DNA of 64,000 nucleotides, taken from assembly GCA_040954595.2 (NCBI GenBank), contig CM082579.2, positions 7,564,001 through 7,628,000 of the forward strand. Reading direction: 5' to 3'. The position numbers and the translations under genes were made by a program. This DNA comes from Balanoglossus misakiensis. Taxonomy: Eukaryota > Hemichordata. The notes beneath the pieces were generated by a model. It was not told the origin of the DNA. It ran no database searches and saw nothing but the letters and a program-made list of their open reading frames with translations. Of the stretch, positions 31,026 to 44,200 are shown in pieces (the first letter of the stretch is position 1; each line of letters begins with the position of its first letter).

Positions 31026-31982
31026 GAAATTCTATCAGTTGTTTTATTTTCCGTTATGAGTTGTTTTTACCCGAGTACATTTTGTTCATATTGTATAAAT
31101 TATGGAAAGTCAATAATTTTCTTTCCTTAAATTAATGTGAAATACTTTAATGTGTTTTAGCTTGTTCTCTGACCAAGTTTCAACTGTGCAACACTGATAG
31201 GACAATTCACATCCCCCAGACAGCTGGTAGCACAATGTACAATTTGTGGACTTGCATTTTCTCAGGCAAACATTGTATGCATGATCTACCAGATCACGAT
31301 TTTTTCAAAAATCCCAAACCTTACTCTCTGCCAGACTTTTCTCTGTCTGTTATCTGTGCTGTGTTAAATATAAATAAATTTTTATTTGAATTTTCAGAAG
31401 TTATGTAATAAAAAAGAACAGATGAGTTGATCCAAAGTTGTCTCCTATCTTGAGTGGGCAGTTTCAGTTCTGAAATGTCAGTTGATTGTATTTTCATCTG
31501 TGAAGCGAATATGCAAATGTCATGCAACAGAATACAAGACTCAAATAAAGCTTTTTCTCAGACAAAGACCCCAAATTCACTAGTAACTTACCTGTTTTAC
31601 ATTTTCTGCATAATTTACAAAGTAGCAGACTGGTATTAGCATGAAAATTGTGCAAATTTGCTTGACAAGATCATTCCAAATTGTATGCAGATTCCATGAC
31701 AATTCTATTGCTTTTCCAGCCTTTATGAAATTCCCTGAATCACAGCCAATTGTGGGAAAGAGTCACAATTGAATTAGCATGTGCAGCAATGTGCCACCTG
31801 GTCACTGGCTAGTTTGAACAAAGACCCACTGTTGGTATTTGTCTTTCATTTCATGGAAAACCTTCAACACTACTATTTATACTGGCGAGTGTGAACAAAA
31901 GGCTAATGATGCAAGAGGGGTCACACATTGTTATGGCAGTTCTATGAATTACAGCACCTGGTGAATTGAGAGAATGGTCCAT

Positions 31983-32088
31983 GCATCAAATATTGTCACA
32001 TTAATTCAGACTTGCAATGGAAGCACTGATTGGGTCCTTGCATCAAGTAAATGTCACAGTAATTCTGACTTGGAACCACTGATTGGTA
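31983..32088. repeat. Imperfect direct duplication of about 50 bp
   Basis: The segment at 31983-32035 and the segment at 32040-32088 share the order GCATCAA, TGTCACA, TAATTC, GACTTG, GGAA, CACTGATTGG, with scattered substitutions and small indels. This indicates an old tandem duplication. Confidence 0.75.
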
Positions 32089-35000
32089 CAGTGGGTTGGG
32101 GGTGTGAATTCCGAATGCCAGGTGTGGAGCCGTCTCAATTATTCCGGTGCCGGGGAATGTATTGTGCTCAGTGATAGTGATTTCACTTCAGACAGTTCAA
32201 CCGACAGAGTTGAACGGGAAACCGCATGCTCCTAATGCTGTGGGCGTGTGATGCACACAGAGGCACAGAACTGTTCCACGGCAAGTGCCAAATTCAGATG
32301 AATGTTACAGGGCTGCATGGTGACCACGGGATTGACTGGTATGTGATTGACTTCTGTGAATTACTGGTGTTTTCAGGTAAGCCATTGAGTATTGGTAGTC
32401 AGAATGATAGTTGTACATAATTTCGCCACACTGTGTTTGAATGGGTCAGTATTCATAAGGATGGCAACAATATCCTGTCTGACCATGGAGGCCATAATTT
32501 GACCTGGAAAGCATGGTTAGTTGGTGAACAGCCCCCATACAAGTAATCGCATGAAAGTGGTAGGATGACATTGCAACTGTGTGATTTCCTGGGTGAAACA
32601 AATCCTAGTGTAATATAACAAACATGACTTTTTGGAAAAATAAGTCCATTTATCCGATTCAAATCTATTTTCCAAGTCTCAGTTTTCTATAAATAATTTC
32701 TACTTCTACTGCTAGTTATCAATTATACAGTAGTTGACTCGGTTCATATTGCAAGCTTTGGCGTATTGCCTTTCAATTTCATCATGAGGAAACTCTTTGA
32801 GGTCAAAAAACTTCATGACTATGCAGTTAGAACAAAGGTTTGTGATCAACTGCATTCTGGTTGAGACGAACTTGTCTGTGGATGCACAGGCTGCTGTGAA
32901 TAACTGGCAAATTGCTGCTATATGAGTGTTCCCTCTAAGGTGTTTTTTTTTTTTTTTTCTCTGAAAGTACAGTGACTGACATATTGGCCAGAGTGTAAAA
33001 TTTCACATTAGCTTTGCATATGTCCACATAAGGTAAAATTAGGTATGGTATGTTCTGATTCTGAACACAAATCCAGGCAGTGTTGAGATTTCTCGGGTGA
33101 CTTTCAAACCAGAAAGTCTGAAGTTGGATACACAAGCCAACACCAGTGATGATAGGATATTTCTTTATACCTTTACCTTCAACTGCATTTTATAGTCTGT
33201 TAAAGGAATCCGTGTTTATAGTGACCACACAACACTTTTAATTATACAGTGTGCCAACACTCATTTGTTTGTGGCCCTGTAAGATGAAATTATTCTTGGC
33301 ATGATTCTACAACCTGATGATCATGCATTGTGAACTTGATACACACATCTTTGTGAAAAATTAACAACTTCAAGACTGCAGTACACTGGTATTGGCAAGT
33401 CATGTTGTATATTGTAAGCAACCTATAAGGTGTTTCTTTTCTCAAAAGTATTGTATTGTTCTTGTCAACTATTGACATCCATCCTCTTTCTCTTGCAATG
33501 GGCAGCTGAATAATCGGTTGCAACACTGTTTTATTATTTAAATTGTTCTTAGGGGTGGTTTTGTTCTGGCATGCAAGGTTTTAATGGCAGAATTGTATTT
33601 TTCGTTGAAACTGTAATCTCCACATTCTCCTTATCTGGACCTGGTCCAGCCATGTTTTGTAACTGATGTACCAGTGGCATCTCCAAGACAGTTGCATCGT
33701 CCAGTCTGCACGGCTTGGCTAGCTTGTTCCGGGTGTGTGTTCAGGGAGGTCCCCTGCCCGAAGATACCTTGGCCGAGTAAGACAGTTCGGGCTGATTATC
33801 CACTCAGCCTTCTTTTAGTGGTGCCGGTGTTGGTGTGTGTCAATATACATTCAATCATTTCAAGGGAGTTAACTGCATATATCTAGGGACTCTCAGATTG
33901 CCAAAATTTGAAATGCAAAATTCATCAGTTGAGGGGTTGGTTGGTTAGAGCCAATATAATTTATAGTAAACTAGTTTCAGTGACAAGGGTTCTAGATTGT
34001 CATAAACCTTAAACTTGCAATTTCACCATTTATGTAGTGGATATTTTTGAAATGCAAATATTTCATGTCAACAGTATATGAAGTACACAAATTTTTTGTC
34101 ACGATTTCATAATATCATGGCGGCTGTCTCTCATTCCACACCGTGCTATTTGGTCCACTGTATAAGAGCATGCATCATGTAGGTTTAAGTCAAATGTCTT
34201 TTCTGAGACAGTCCCTAAATTAATTTTGAGGTCACTAGCACACATTAGCACATGAACCCTGAATGCAGCAAACAGACAAGGGTACGGACACTTGTTATCT
34301 TCGCACAGATTCATGTGCAATTTTTAACATCTTTGAGCTCCAAATCTTCCCCAGTTGTACATGTAATGTTGGTCTTTTATCCACTCGCAAAAGAACCCAC
34401 AAACAGACCGACAACAATTTTCTCACTTTTCTCTATCATCCAGACACATTCTCCCTCCAAGTTCACTAGCAACTTTCATCTTGTCAAGGGGACGGGGGAA
34501 GTTAACCCCATACAAACATCTAAGCTCTCTCAATTTTGTCAATTCAGGCCTAAAAATCTGCACCAGAGCTCAGAGGAGTGTAGGGAGTCAACAACGAAAG
34601 CAAACTGCAACAAATGCATTGACAATTAAAATTGGAAAAGTGCACACATTTATTAGGGTTATGCTTATCATGTATAAGTAGGAAATAAGCTCTTTCATGT
34701 GCCTTTTTTGTACAGTGATTTCATTGAAGAATTCCCAGGTTTTTTTTCTCTTTTTTCAAATATTATTATTTATATATTAGAACCTGCATGATTTCATTTT
34801 CCCTATCATTCAATATTATAAACTTTTTTTTGACACAAACATGGACAGCTACCACTTTTTTAAAATGAAAAAAAAGGAAAGAATTGTACAGTACAATTTT
34901 CGACTACTCGCTAAAAGTCTACATGTCTTTGAAAAGAAGGAGACAAACAAGAATTGTTAAGTATGCAATGGTCTATGATTCTGCCATGAAAAAACGGAAA

Positions 35001-35282
35001 AACATTTCTCAAGGCTTAGCTATACAAATTATATATTAAATGACACAAGAGTTTACATGTACATACAATCTACAAAAATCAGTCTTGTGGTACATCAGGT
35101 TGTCTCCTGACATTTAATATTACCTACGACTTGTACAGATACCACAAGGAAAAATATAAAATAAAATGTTAATAAAACAGCTCTTCTTTCAAATTTTTTT
35201 CAAGATTTCTTCTTCTTTGGAAAAAAAATGTGGAAAGGAAAAAAAATATGACTTGGACCAACTGTCACTTCTATTCTGTGTA

Positions 35283-38200
35283 CTACAAAGTCTCGACAAA
35301 TCTAGTAAGTTGGTCCTGTGGAGTAAGTGGGGCCATTTCGGGGTCCTCTCTGTTTAATGCTGGGTCGGCAGGACTTCTAAGTTGGGGCATGTTTGGGTGT
35401 TGGGTGGGGTTCTGTGGCAGCATGGGCTGATCCGTCTGCATTTGCTCGGGCGGGCCAACACTGCCCGGGTGCGGCGAGTGGGTTTGCGCTACACCGTGAG
35501 GGGACAGCTGGGTGTGTGTCCTTGGCGAGGGTACAGGCTGAGACTGCGGCCTCGGCGACGCAGTAGGATTCGGCGACCTGACCTGGGAGACAAACGCGGC
35601 CTGCGGCGACCTCACTTGGTTCATAACCTGTGGGGCCTGGGCAGCCAGCATTTGCTGCTGCTGTGGACTCATGCCGGCCTGTGCCTGCTGAGAGTTGGCC
35701 AATTGTTTCAACTGTTCCTGCTGGGCATGAAGCAGCTGCTGCTGTTGGAACTGTTGCAGCTGCTGGCTAGCGTCGCCCTGCTGGTTGGCAACCTGTTGCT
35801 TCAACTGCTGCAGCTGCTGAACGGTGAGCTGCGGCGGCCGCCTCTGCGGCTGGGCCTGACCGAACATCGGCGACGGTTGGAACTGTAGCTGCTGCGCGCG
35901 CAACGAATGCTGCCACTGTTGCTGCTGCTGTTGCGCCGTCAGTTGCTGCTGGGTGGTGGGTTGCCCCATCTGCTGCCCCAACTGCTGGTTCAGTTGTTGA
36001 TTCAGCTGCTGTTGCATCTGCTGCTGCTGCTGACTCATCTGCTGTCCCAGCTGTTGGCTCATCTGCTGCTGTTGTTGCTGTTGATGGTGCTGCTGCTGTA
36101 CTTGTTGCTGCTGTTGTTGCTGCTGCTGCTGTTGTTGTTGGTGAATCGACCGTTGTCTGATGAAGGCAGCCATAAGTTGCGGGTTAGATTTCAGAATATT
36201 GAGTACTTTCTGCTGCTGTTGAGCAGTGCTAGGTCCTTTCAAAGTGTCCAATAACTGCTGCAAAGCAGCCGACGGTACATTTTGTCTGAGTCCTTGTGGT
36301 GGCATAGCAGGATTTCTCTGATGAGCCTGTATGCCCGGTGGCATGGGTTGAATAGGCTGTATGGGTTGATTGGGTACTGATGGTTGTTGCTGCTGTTGTT
36401 GTTGTTGCTGCTGCTGTTGTTGTTGTTGTTGATATACTTTCCACCGGTCTGCAAGGGCGGCAGCCATTGGCGGCCTGACATTGGGCTGTGGGTTGGGTTG
36501 CATGGGCTTCTGTGGCTGGGGCAGCGGTGCACTGCTGGGTGGCAGCATTTGGTTCATCTGATTCATCTGGTTCACATTGACGTTCACCTGGGGCGGTGCG
36601 GGCATGGGACTACCTTTGCCCACGCCCACGGAAGGCGACGGTGTTCTCTGCGGTTGAATCTGCTGTGCCCTCTGCTGCTGCATGGTCGCCATGAGTTGCG
36701 CATTCTCCGCCGCTAAAACAGCACCTGGAGGGGGTGTTCCCATGTTCTGCATCGCCGCAGCAGCAGCAGCGGCCGCCGCTGCCGGGGTGGGCTGTTGCGG
36801 CGGCGTGACGGGCGGCGGCTGTTGAATACTGGGCGAGGGATGAGGTTGCACGGGAGCGGTCGTCTGTGGAAGAGACACCGGCATCTGTCGCTGTTGCATG
36901 GTGGCCATACGCCGGCGCAGCATCTGTGCCTGCTGCAGCCGGTGCTGCAGCTGCTGCTGACGGAGCTTGTGCTTAATGTTCAAGCAAAACGGCACGGGGC
37001 ACTTGGCCTCCTGACAGTGCTTGGCATGGTAGCAACACAGGGCAATGAGCTGTTTACAGATGGGACAGCCGCCATTGGTTTTCCTCTTGCAACTCCTGGT
37101 GTGCTGCACCACCCGCTTCATCTTCTGACAGCTTGGCAAACGACAGTTGGCATCGCGGCACTGACAAGCATGCACCAGGGACTGAATACAGCGCTGAATC
37201 GACTGCCGGCGGGATTCCTGAGGACTGCGCGTCTGATTGGCTTGCTGGTCAACATCAAGGTCCAATCCCCACTTGTCCATCTTGTGTTCGTGGCTAATCT
37301 TCTGATAACATGGCACACACAGGTCGTAGTCCTGGAATGAAAGCAGATTACATGCATCATGAGCATGGGAACTCGGCAACCTTTTCTCTGAGCTTCGAAT
37401 ATTTGACAAATACGAAATAACCTCTAAATGTTCATGGTAAAAAAGCATGAAAACAGCAGTGGCAGAAAATTCACCCAACAGCAATATATATCCAAAGATA
37501 TACTTACATCACAAACAGTACAGTGATATCTGGTTTCCACATGGTGTTTACAAGCATTGCAAGTATATACAAATCGGTCCTGGCCCTGGTTGTGGAGTTC
37601 CACCAGCATGGCCATACTGGACCACTTGGCCCTCCTCAGCGAGGAAAATTCATAATGTCTCTCTCTGGCCAGCGTCAGGAATGCATCGCGACCGTCCATC
37701 AGATCACAACTTGACAGCGGGTCGTGATCAAAGATGGGCGGTGGAGTTTGTGGAAATAGCTGCAGCCTGATCACAAAGAACACCTGCAGGAGTAAAAAAA
37801 GGACAATGTTGTGATATTTTGTATTGTGCATAGTTAAAATATTATGGCAAGTCCTAGCATACATTTTTAATCATACGTATGTATGTTAACTTGAATTACT
37901 CATCATGGGGTCACAAAGTACGACAGACACAGCCCCCCCCCCCCCTCCACCATGGACATGAGCAACCAATTGCATGCAAGGGGAAATCATTCAAACTTCC
38001 TTACCTCTTTGTGCTTTTCCATTGTGGTGTAGAGTTTCTGCGAGAGGTCATTTCCTTGCTGTGGGAAGTTGGGCTTCTTGTTGTTTTTACGATTGCTATT
38101 GCTCTTACTCTTGTTGGTTTTCTTCACTTTCTTCTGGGCCTTCTTACTTCCAGCTTTGCCCTGAAATGAACATGCATTTCATTGAAATCAACCATACAAA

Positions 38201-41200
38201 GTTACTCACATGTACAATCAACGAACACTTACCATGGTTTTATGTTAATATTTCAATTCATGAATACAAGCTGATAATAGAAGATTATACACACATCATC
38301 TCTTGGATATGTCATAACTTTTTTCCACTCTCAATTCCCCCCCCCCCTCCCCTGACAATCCCCAACGGCTACACACCTGTTCTGTTTCCTCCTGTGAGTT
38401 GGCAGCAGCGGCAGCAGCCTTCCTCTCCTCCTCTTCCTGATCCAACTCCTTGATGCTCTCCTCCAGAACGTTGGGCCAGAAATCCCCTTCAAAATATGGC
38501 AACTCTTTGGCACTTGACAGGCCATCCTCTGTGGCTTGTTTCAGTATGTCCTGAGGGGAAAAAAGCCAAATTTAACACAGTCAGTCACAATGCTTGCATG
38601 GGTGCGCTGTGCTTGATTCAGCAAGCGAACAAGATGTGTAAATTTGCTGATTTGAATAAAAACACAGATTGACTTCACTTTATGAGCCATTTCTGCTACA
38701 AGTCAGATGAATAACAGTCAAAGAAAAGGTCCACATCATTCTCATCCTCGTTTTCAGAGGAACACCAGTCTATGCCCCACACAGTATACCTTACCTTGTA
38801 ATCAAACACAACTTTGTCGGTAACTGCCTTGTCCAACATTTTCCTGTACCAGTCTTGCAATCTCTTTGGTTTGGGTATCTTCTGCTCCGGCGGATGACAG
38901 TGGAATATGTAGTCGTCGCCTTCACTTGGTGGACACGCCCAGATATGAGCCATTTCGTACCTTTGAAATGCATAAAATTTTGTCAGTTAACTGCTTGGCA
39001 CTGGCAGTATAATACAGATTTTTACCCTTTTCAAAATCACAACCTGATTCTATCCTCTTCCTTGTTTAACGGTCTCATCTCACAGATGTACTTTCTCATG
39101 GATGGCCAATGCCTGACAGGCATAACAAGAACATTAATTCCACTTACCCACAATTCCTGGCATACTCCAGGTATGCGATGAGAATCTCATGATACACAGC
39201 AGTACGGAAATGACGAGGTTGGAAGAAATGTACACTGTCCAGATAAGAGATATACACTCGTCTACAAGGGGGAAAAAAGTTACAGCATGTTAACCAGTGA
39301 CCACTACGACACTGTTTGTTGAGGAATTTTCACTGCACAGACATTTTCTGTCATATTATAATGCGAACACTTGTATCCGATAAAGTTTTGAGGTTGGTGA
39401 ACCTGTTCATATGAAATGTGTCATAGTCAGAAACTCACCTTGTGTTTGGCATAGGGCAGTCTGAGCCATACTCTTGCACATGCATACCAAAGAAGCATAC
39501 GTCCGTACCATCTATATCTTCAAATGCAAAGAGAGCTTTGGCTCGATATGGGAAGCTGTCCGGAAGTTCACCAGTGTCGACAAACCTGGAGAAATAGAAA
39601 TTTGTTTTTTGGTCAAATTCAAGTCATCCCTCATTAGCACCATCGACCATTTTTCTTTCATACGCAAATGTGATCATTTTTTATATACCACACAAAGTGC
39701 TTACAAGATTGTCGTTTCATGATTGATACATGCCAAGAAAGGGCCACAGAGTTCGTATTGGCCTACACATGCATACAAAAACAACATTGACACTCACCTG
39801 CTTTTCATTCCTTGTTTGACCTCTACCGTCTTATCTGTACTGGACACTACTCGGATTGTCACCTCCCCAGCACCACTTTGTTTGTCTCGAAGAAACCTGT
39901 TTACTCTATTTTCTATGTGTGTACCTAGTTTACTGGTTTGTAGTCCTGTAGAGTCCATCAAAAAAGAAAGATTCACGGTCAGGGTTGCTGGATATTGACT
40001 TCACTGAAAGATGTTGATGATGAGTCTAGTATCACATGGGTCTAAACAATATTTGCTTCTGTTAACAGCCGTTTTTGCTCAATCAAGGGCGAAGTTTCCC
40101 CTTTTTTTGCGTAAAATTGCTTGGCCAATTCTGTTCTTGCTATTGTGTTACAATGTTTGAGCTCAGTCATGATATACAAGCCACGCCACCTGTACATGGC
40201 CATAAGGACCTAACTTCCATACTTACTTTTTGCAGCAAATTTATTTTCTTTCCTCTTCATACCCCTCGCTTTCAAGCAATTGTCACATGTAAACCTGTCA
40301 AGTAAACATGATTAGAGTTAGTTGAGAGTACATCATTACAGCCATTCGGCAAACACTAACACACTTTGTACCACTAGCTTGCAAACATAACATATAATAC
40401 TTCCATGACAATATTTTGGGTCTATACCTTAAAATCATGCCATTAAGTATTCACACATTATGTCCGTACGCGATTTGAGTAGAATTTGTCAAAAAACATC
40501 CCTTTGTGTATTTCAGTGAGCAGAATGCACCAAGTGAGAACAACATTAACCCAAATAATGTTGAAAACATTGTCCTATTTAACCCTAACGCTGCCAAGTC
40601 AGTTTAAACTGGTGTGGTTTCCAGGGTGCCTAGAATCCGGGCTCCCAGGCCTGTTAGGCTGCTAAGTGTGTGTTAATCAGTAGGGCCTATAAAATTCCCT
40701 CAGACCAATAGTGAATACAGTACAAACCAGTGTGATTTGGTACATTTTACAGGGGGCTCAGACTGCCAAGTGTGTATAAGTACGTATGAGAGCCATGTCA
40801 AGACAGTCAAAATACGTTTTAGAAAAAAAAGTGGCAAATACGTATTTTAAGGGACTTGACACTCTAACCAGGTTTGACACCCAGTAGCATTAGGGTTAAT
40901 GTCATTCATCTTCATCAGATGAAAAGGCACATATAACATTTGTCTCTCTATACTGGCCTGAGCCTTTGAGCCACGGAGTCTTGTAACATCAGTGAGCTAT
41001 ATTAATGCAAATTTCATTCATTGTCACATAAGGTCCAGTCAGACATGCCAATCATAACAATTGTGAAGTTTCATCAAAGAATCCTTTTTTTTACATAAGA
41101 CACAAAAAGACTACAAACATATGCTGAGTGTTTGTTATTCTCAACTACATACAATCTAGAAGTTGATGAAGAGGTCCACAGTCAATGTCAGAATTCCCAA

Positions 41201-44200
41201 AGGATTACATTAGATTTGAAATTCAGCCAATCATTGTAAACATGCTTGGCAAGTTCTGTAAAGTTCACACTCAGGTTAATGATTTTACCCGAAACAAAAT
41301 CAAAACTACAACTTACCCTCCCGGCCAAATCGTCTCGTTGTGAAGAACACAGATTTGATGTACTTTGCGACCACACTCTAAACAATCTATAAAACTGTAA
41401 AGATATAATGGCAATGCAAACAGGTCAGACACCAAGAACTTTCAATGGTGATGTAAAATCAGTCAGGATTTTGGACTAGCACTTAATTTTCTGACAATAC
41501 GACAATCAAGAAAGGTAAAAATATGTTCACGCAGTGGAATTCTGGTATTTTGATAATTTACCAGATTACATAATGCACCTGAACATGTGTGTTGACAAGT
41601 GCTACAAGCAATTGAAAGTTCACTTACGGTTCTACGTCAAAAGCATTATTCGTCGCTTTCTTGAATTGCTCTTTCCTAATTGTCCTGAAGCACAACAAAA
41701 AAAGGTATGATGTAAACACATGGACAACAATCCTCACTTTCAGTTGGCCCAATGTTCATGTCACATATATGTACAAGACCCATTTACATAAATTTCACAA
41801 TGGGTCTTGAGCAGAAGTTTGATTGAGTTCGAGCCTGGTTGAGAAGTCAACACAGAGCTCTTCACTGCCTTGAAGGATATGCCACTCAGTGACTTATACA
41901 GCGTCACCCACGTCAGCAGTTACAGCATTTCATTTTATTAATCTACTCAGAATGATGGATGTTAAAATTGAGATCAAATCTTGTGTTTGCACATGATTTT
42001 AACCATAAATTCAGGTTTCCTTGACAATTTACAGAAAGGATTTCTCAATGTATAAAATGGCAATGAATGGACTTCAGACTCTTGTGTTGCAAACAAAGTT
42101 GTCAATATTGAAATCAAATCTTCATATTTCCACAGAGTATTCAGTATCTATAAGGCTCTACTTTATTAGATTATAATTTTCCACAATTTGGGTTCTTAAA
42201 GAAACCGACACAGCTCAAGACAATACGTGCCGCAAATTTACTCAAATACTTACGTCGTTGGCTGGGAGGGATCGTCTCCCAGGGTAACGGTGTCCCCTCT
42301 GATTTCGTTAAAACACTTTTCACAGTAATGGTATCTGTCAGAAAGAAGGCCAAGACTCCGTGAACTGGATGTCAAAGGCCACCACGAGGACACCAGCGTA
42401 CGCAACATATACAAACGACACAAAAAGAGAAAGCAAGGGCAAGCAATTAGCCAAATGACGAGACAAAATATTCCTTTGGTCTGACCTGCAGGGAAGTGAA
42501 TTCAGGCAAGTGGGCGGGGGGGAAAAAGCTTCCGCACTGATGATGTTTGTTTTCTTAAACCCCATAATTCCTAACATTACTGCTACAATTAGCATGGACT
42601 ATATATATACCGTACATATTATTACGTAAGCCTGTCACAGAGAGTAACAGAAGCATGAACATGTAACAAGTTGCAGCAATTGGAGAGAAAAAAAAACAAG
42701 GACTGCTTTGTGGCATGAGTGTTTGTTGACTACATGCAGGCGGCAGGTGGAGAGGGGACAATGGAGAGTGAGATGCCATATCACTTTCCTGCAGGTCATG
42801 ACACTTTTGTTTTTTCATTTCATCGTAGTTCTGTAGAGCCACTCACAAAAACCGATGGAGTCATGTCATGGGACCCAACACCTCAGAATGTTTTTTAATT
42901 TACATTTGGAGAATATCTACGACTTATTCATTTCCACCTCAAAAGGCTGAGTATGACGGATGTGTAATTTAATAGACAGAAATTAAGATGATATGGTAAC
43001 GATGTGCTACTCTGTTGCGGGTGATGTTTACTATGAAAAAATATCCATCGGCCCTTGTAGAGTTGCTCCACGTGTGAAACCCAGCCGGTAACCATGTACC
43101 TGGCGTGGATTTTTTTTTTTCAATCACTGTTAGCAGAGTATATTTTGGATGCTTGCACCTTGCATGTGGTACAATGAAACCACACCATGCAATGTGCACA
43201 TAAATAACTGCTTGGGTTAATGTCACCACATCTAGACAACCACTATCACTGTTCACTTTGAACATCCACAAGCATGATAACACTGTAATTTTCTGATCAA
43301 CATTCCATATTCATTCCTCGGTTGGCAGACATTTCTGATTTTCAGTGATTCGCTCACTCCTTGGAAAAATTCTATGCTATTCTGTTTTCATGCACACTTG
43401 ATAACTGAACAAGGTCTTCATAGATGTATAATCCATTTGATAATCTTCACAGCAGTAGGTTTCTTAGCACTTTCAAATTCGAACACCCACACTTCACAGC
43501 ACACCACACCACTCCCATATGTATACAGACCTGTTCTGGTAACTCCAGTAAGCAGCATCCCGGGGTATCGTACACAGCTGTTTGCCATAGCAACAGAGCA
43601 CTTGTGGGTGAAACACATGCTGTAGACACAAATGCAAAGTGCGACATTTTCATTGAACAAAAAGGAAAGGAGAACAGATTTGAGAAATAATCCAAAATAT
43701 TATCATAGTGCCATAAAGTGTAACTGCGTGTATTGATCTCATACAACGTTTTGTATTGTGGGTTACCATGGGCGAGAAGTATGAACCTACCTTTCTACCA
43801 CAGCAGTATCCCAACAACTGCATGACGGGGTCAATTTCAACTTCAAAGACCTCAGCTAATTTAGAACAATATTTATACACTCGTGAGGTCTTCCTATTAT
43901 AGTGCCAGGCATTCTCGAACATTAGCCACACGTCGTCCACATATTGCCATGGATCTTGATATTGCCCCGTGTCCAATTTCCGCTTAATGGTCGAGAGGTC
44001 CATTGGACTCTTGATAATTTCAAAATAGTCCTGAAAGGGGTAAAAATATAACCCTTTAGATAAGCTCTATGGGTTTATTACACAGAGACAAATACAGCCC
44101 ACACTATGTACCCACTGATAACACCAAATCAGGGTCACGCTTTACCTGGGAGCTGATAACCTTTGACCCTGTCCACCCATCACTGGTTTCATTTGCATTT

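Larger units (their letters stand above)
30845..35282. other. Convergent 3' regions of TOMM5 and CBP/p300
   Basis: TOMM5 3' flank has AATAAA at 31373-31378. The CBP/p300 3' UTR occupies the right part; a minus-strand AATAAA (TTTATT) lies at 34649-34654. The middle holds an imperfect direct duplication (31983-32088) and short unrelated open frames. Nothing else could be supported. Confidence 0.55.

Noticed and set aside
35382-37340. Several + strand frames of 100-180 codons rich in Leu and Arg
   Set aside because: They are antisense to the CBP/p300 last exon; poly-CTG read as Leu is the mirror of poly-Gln.
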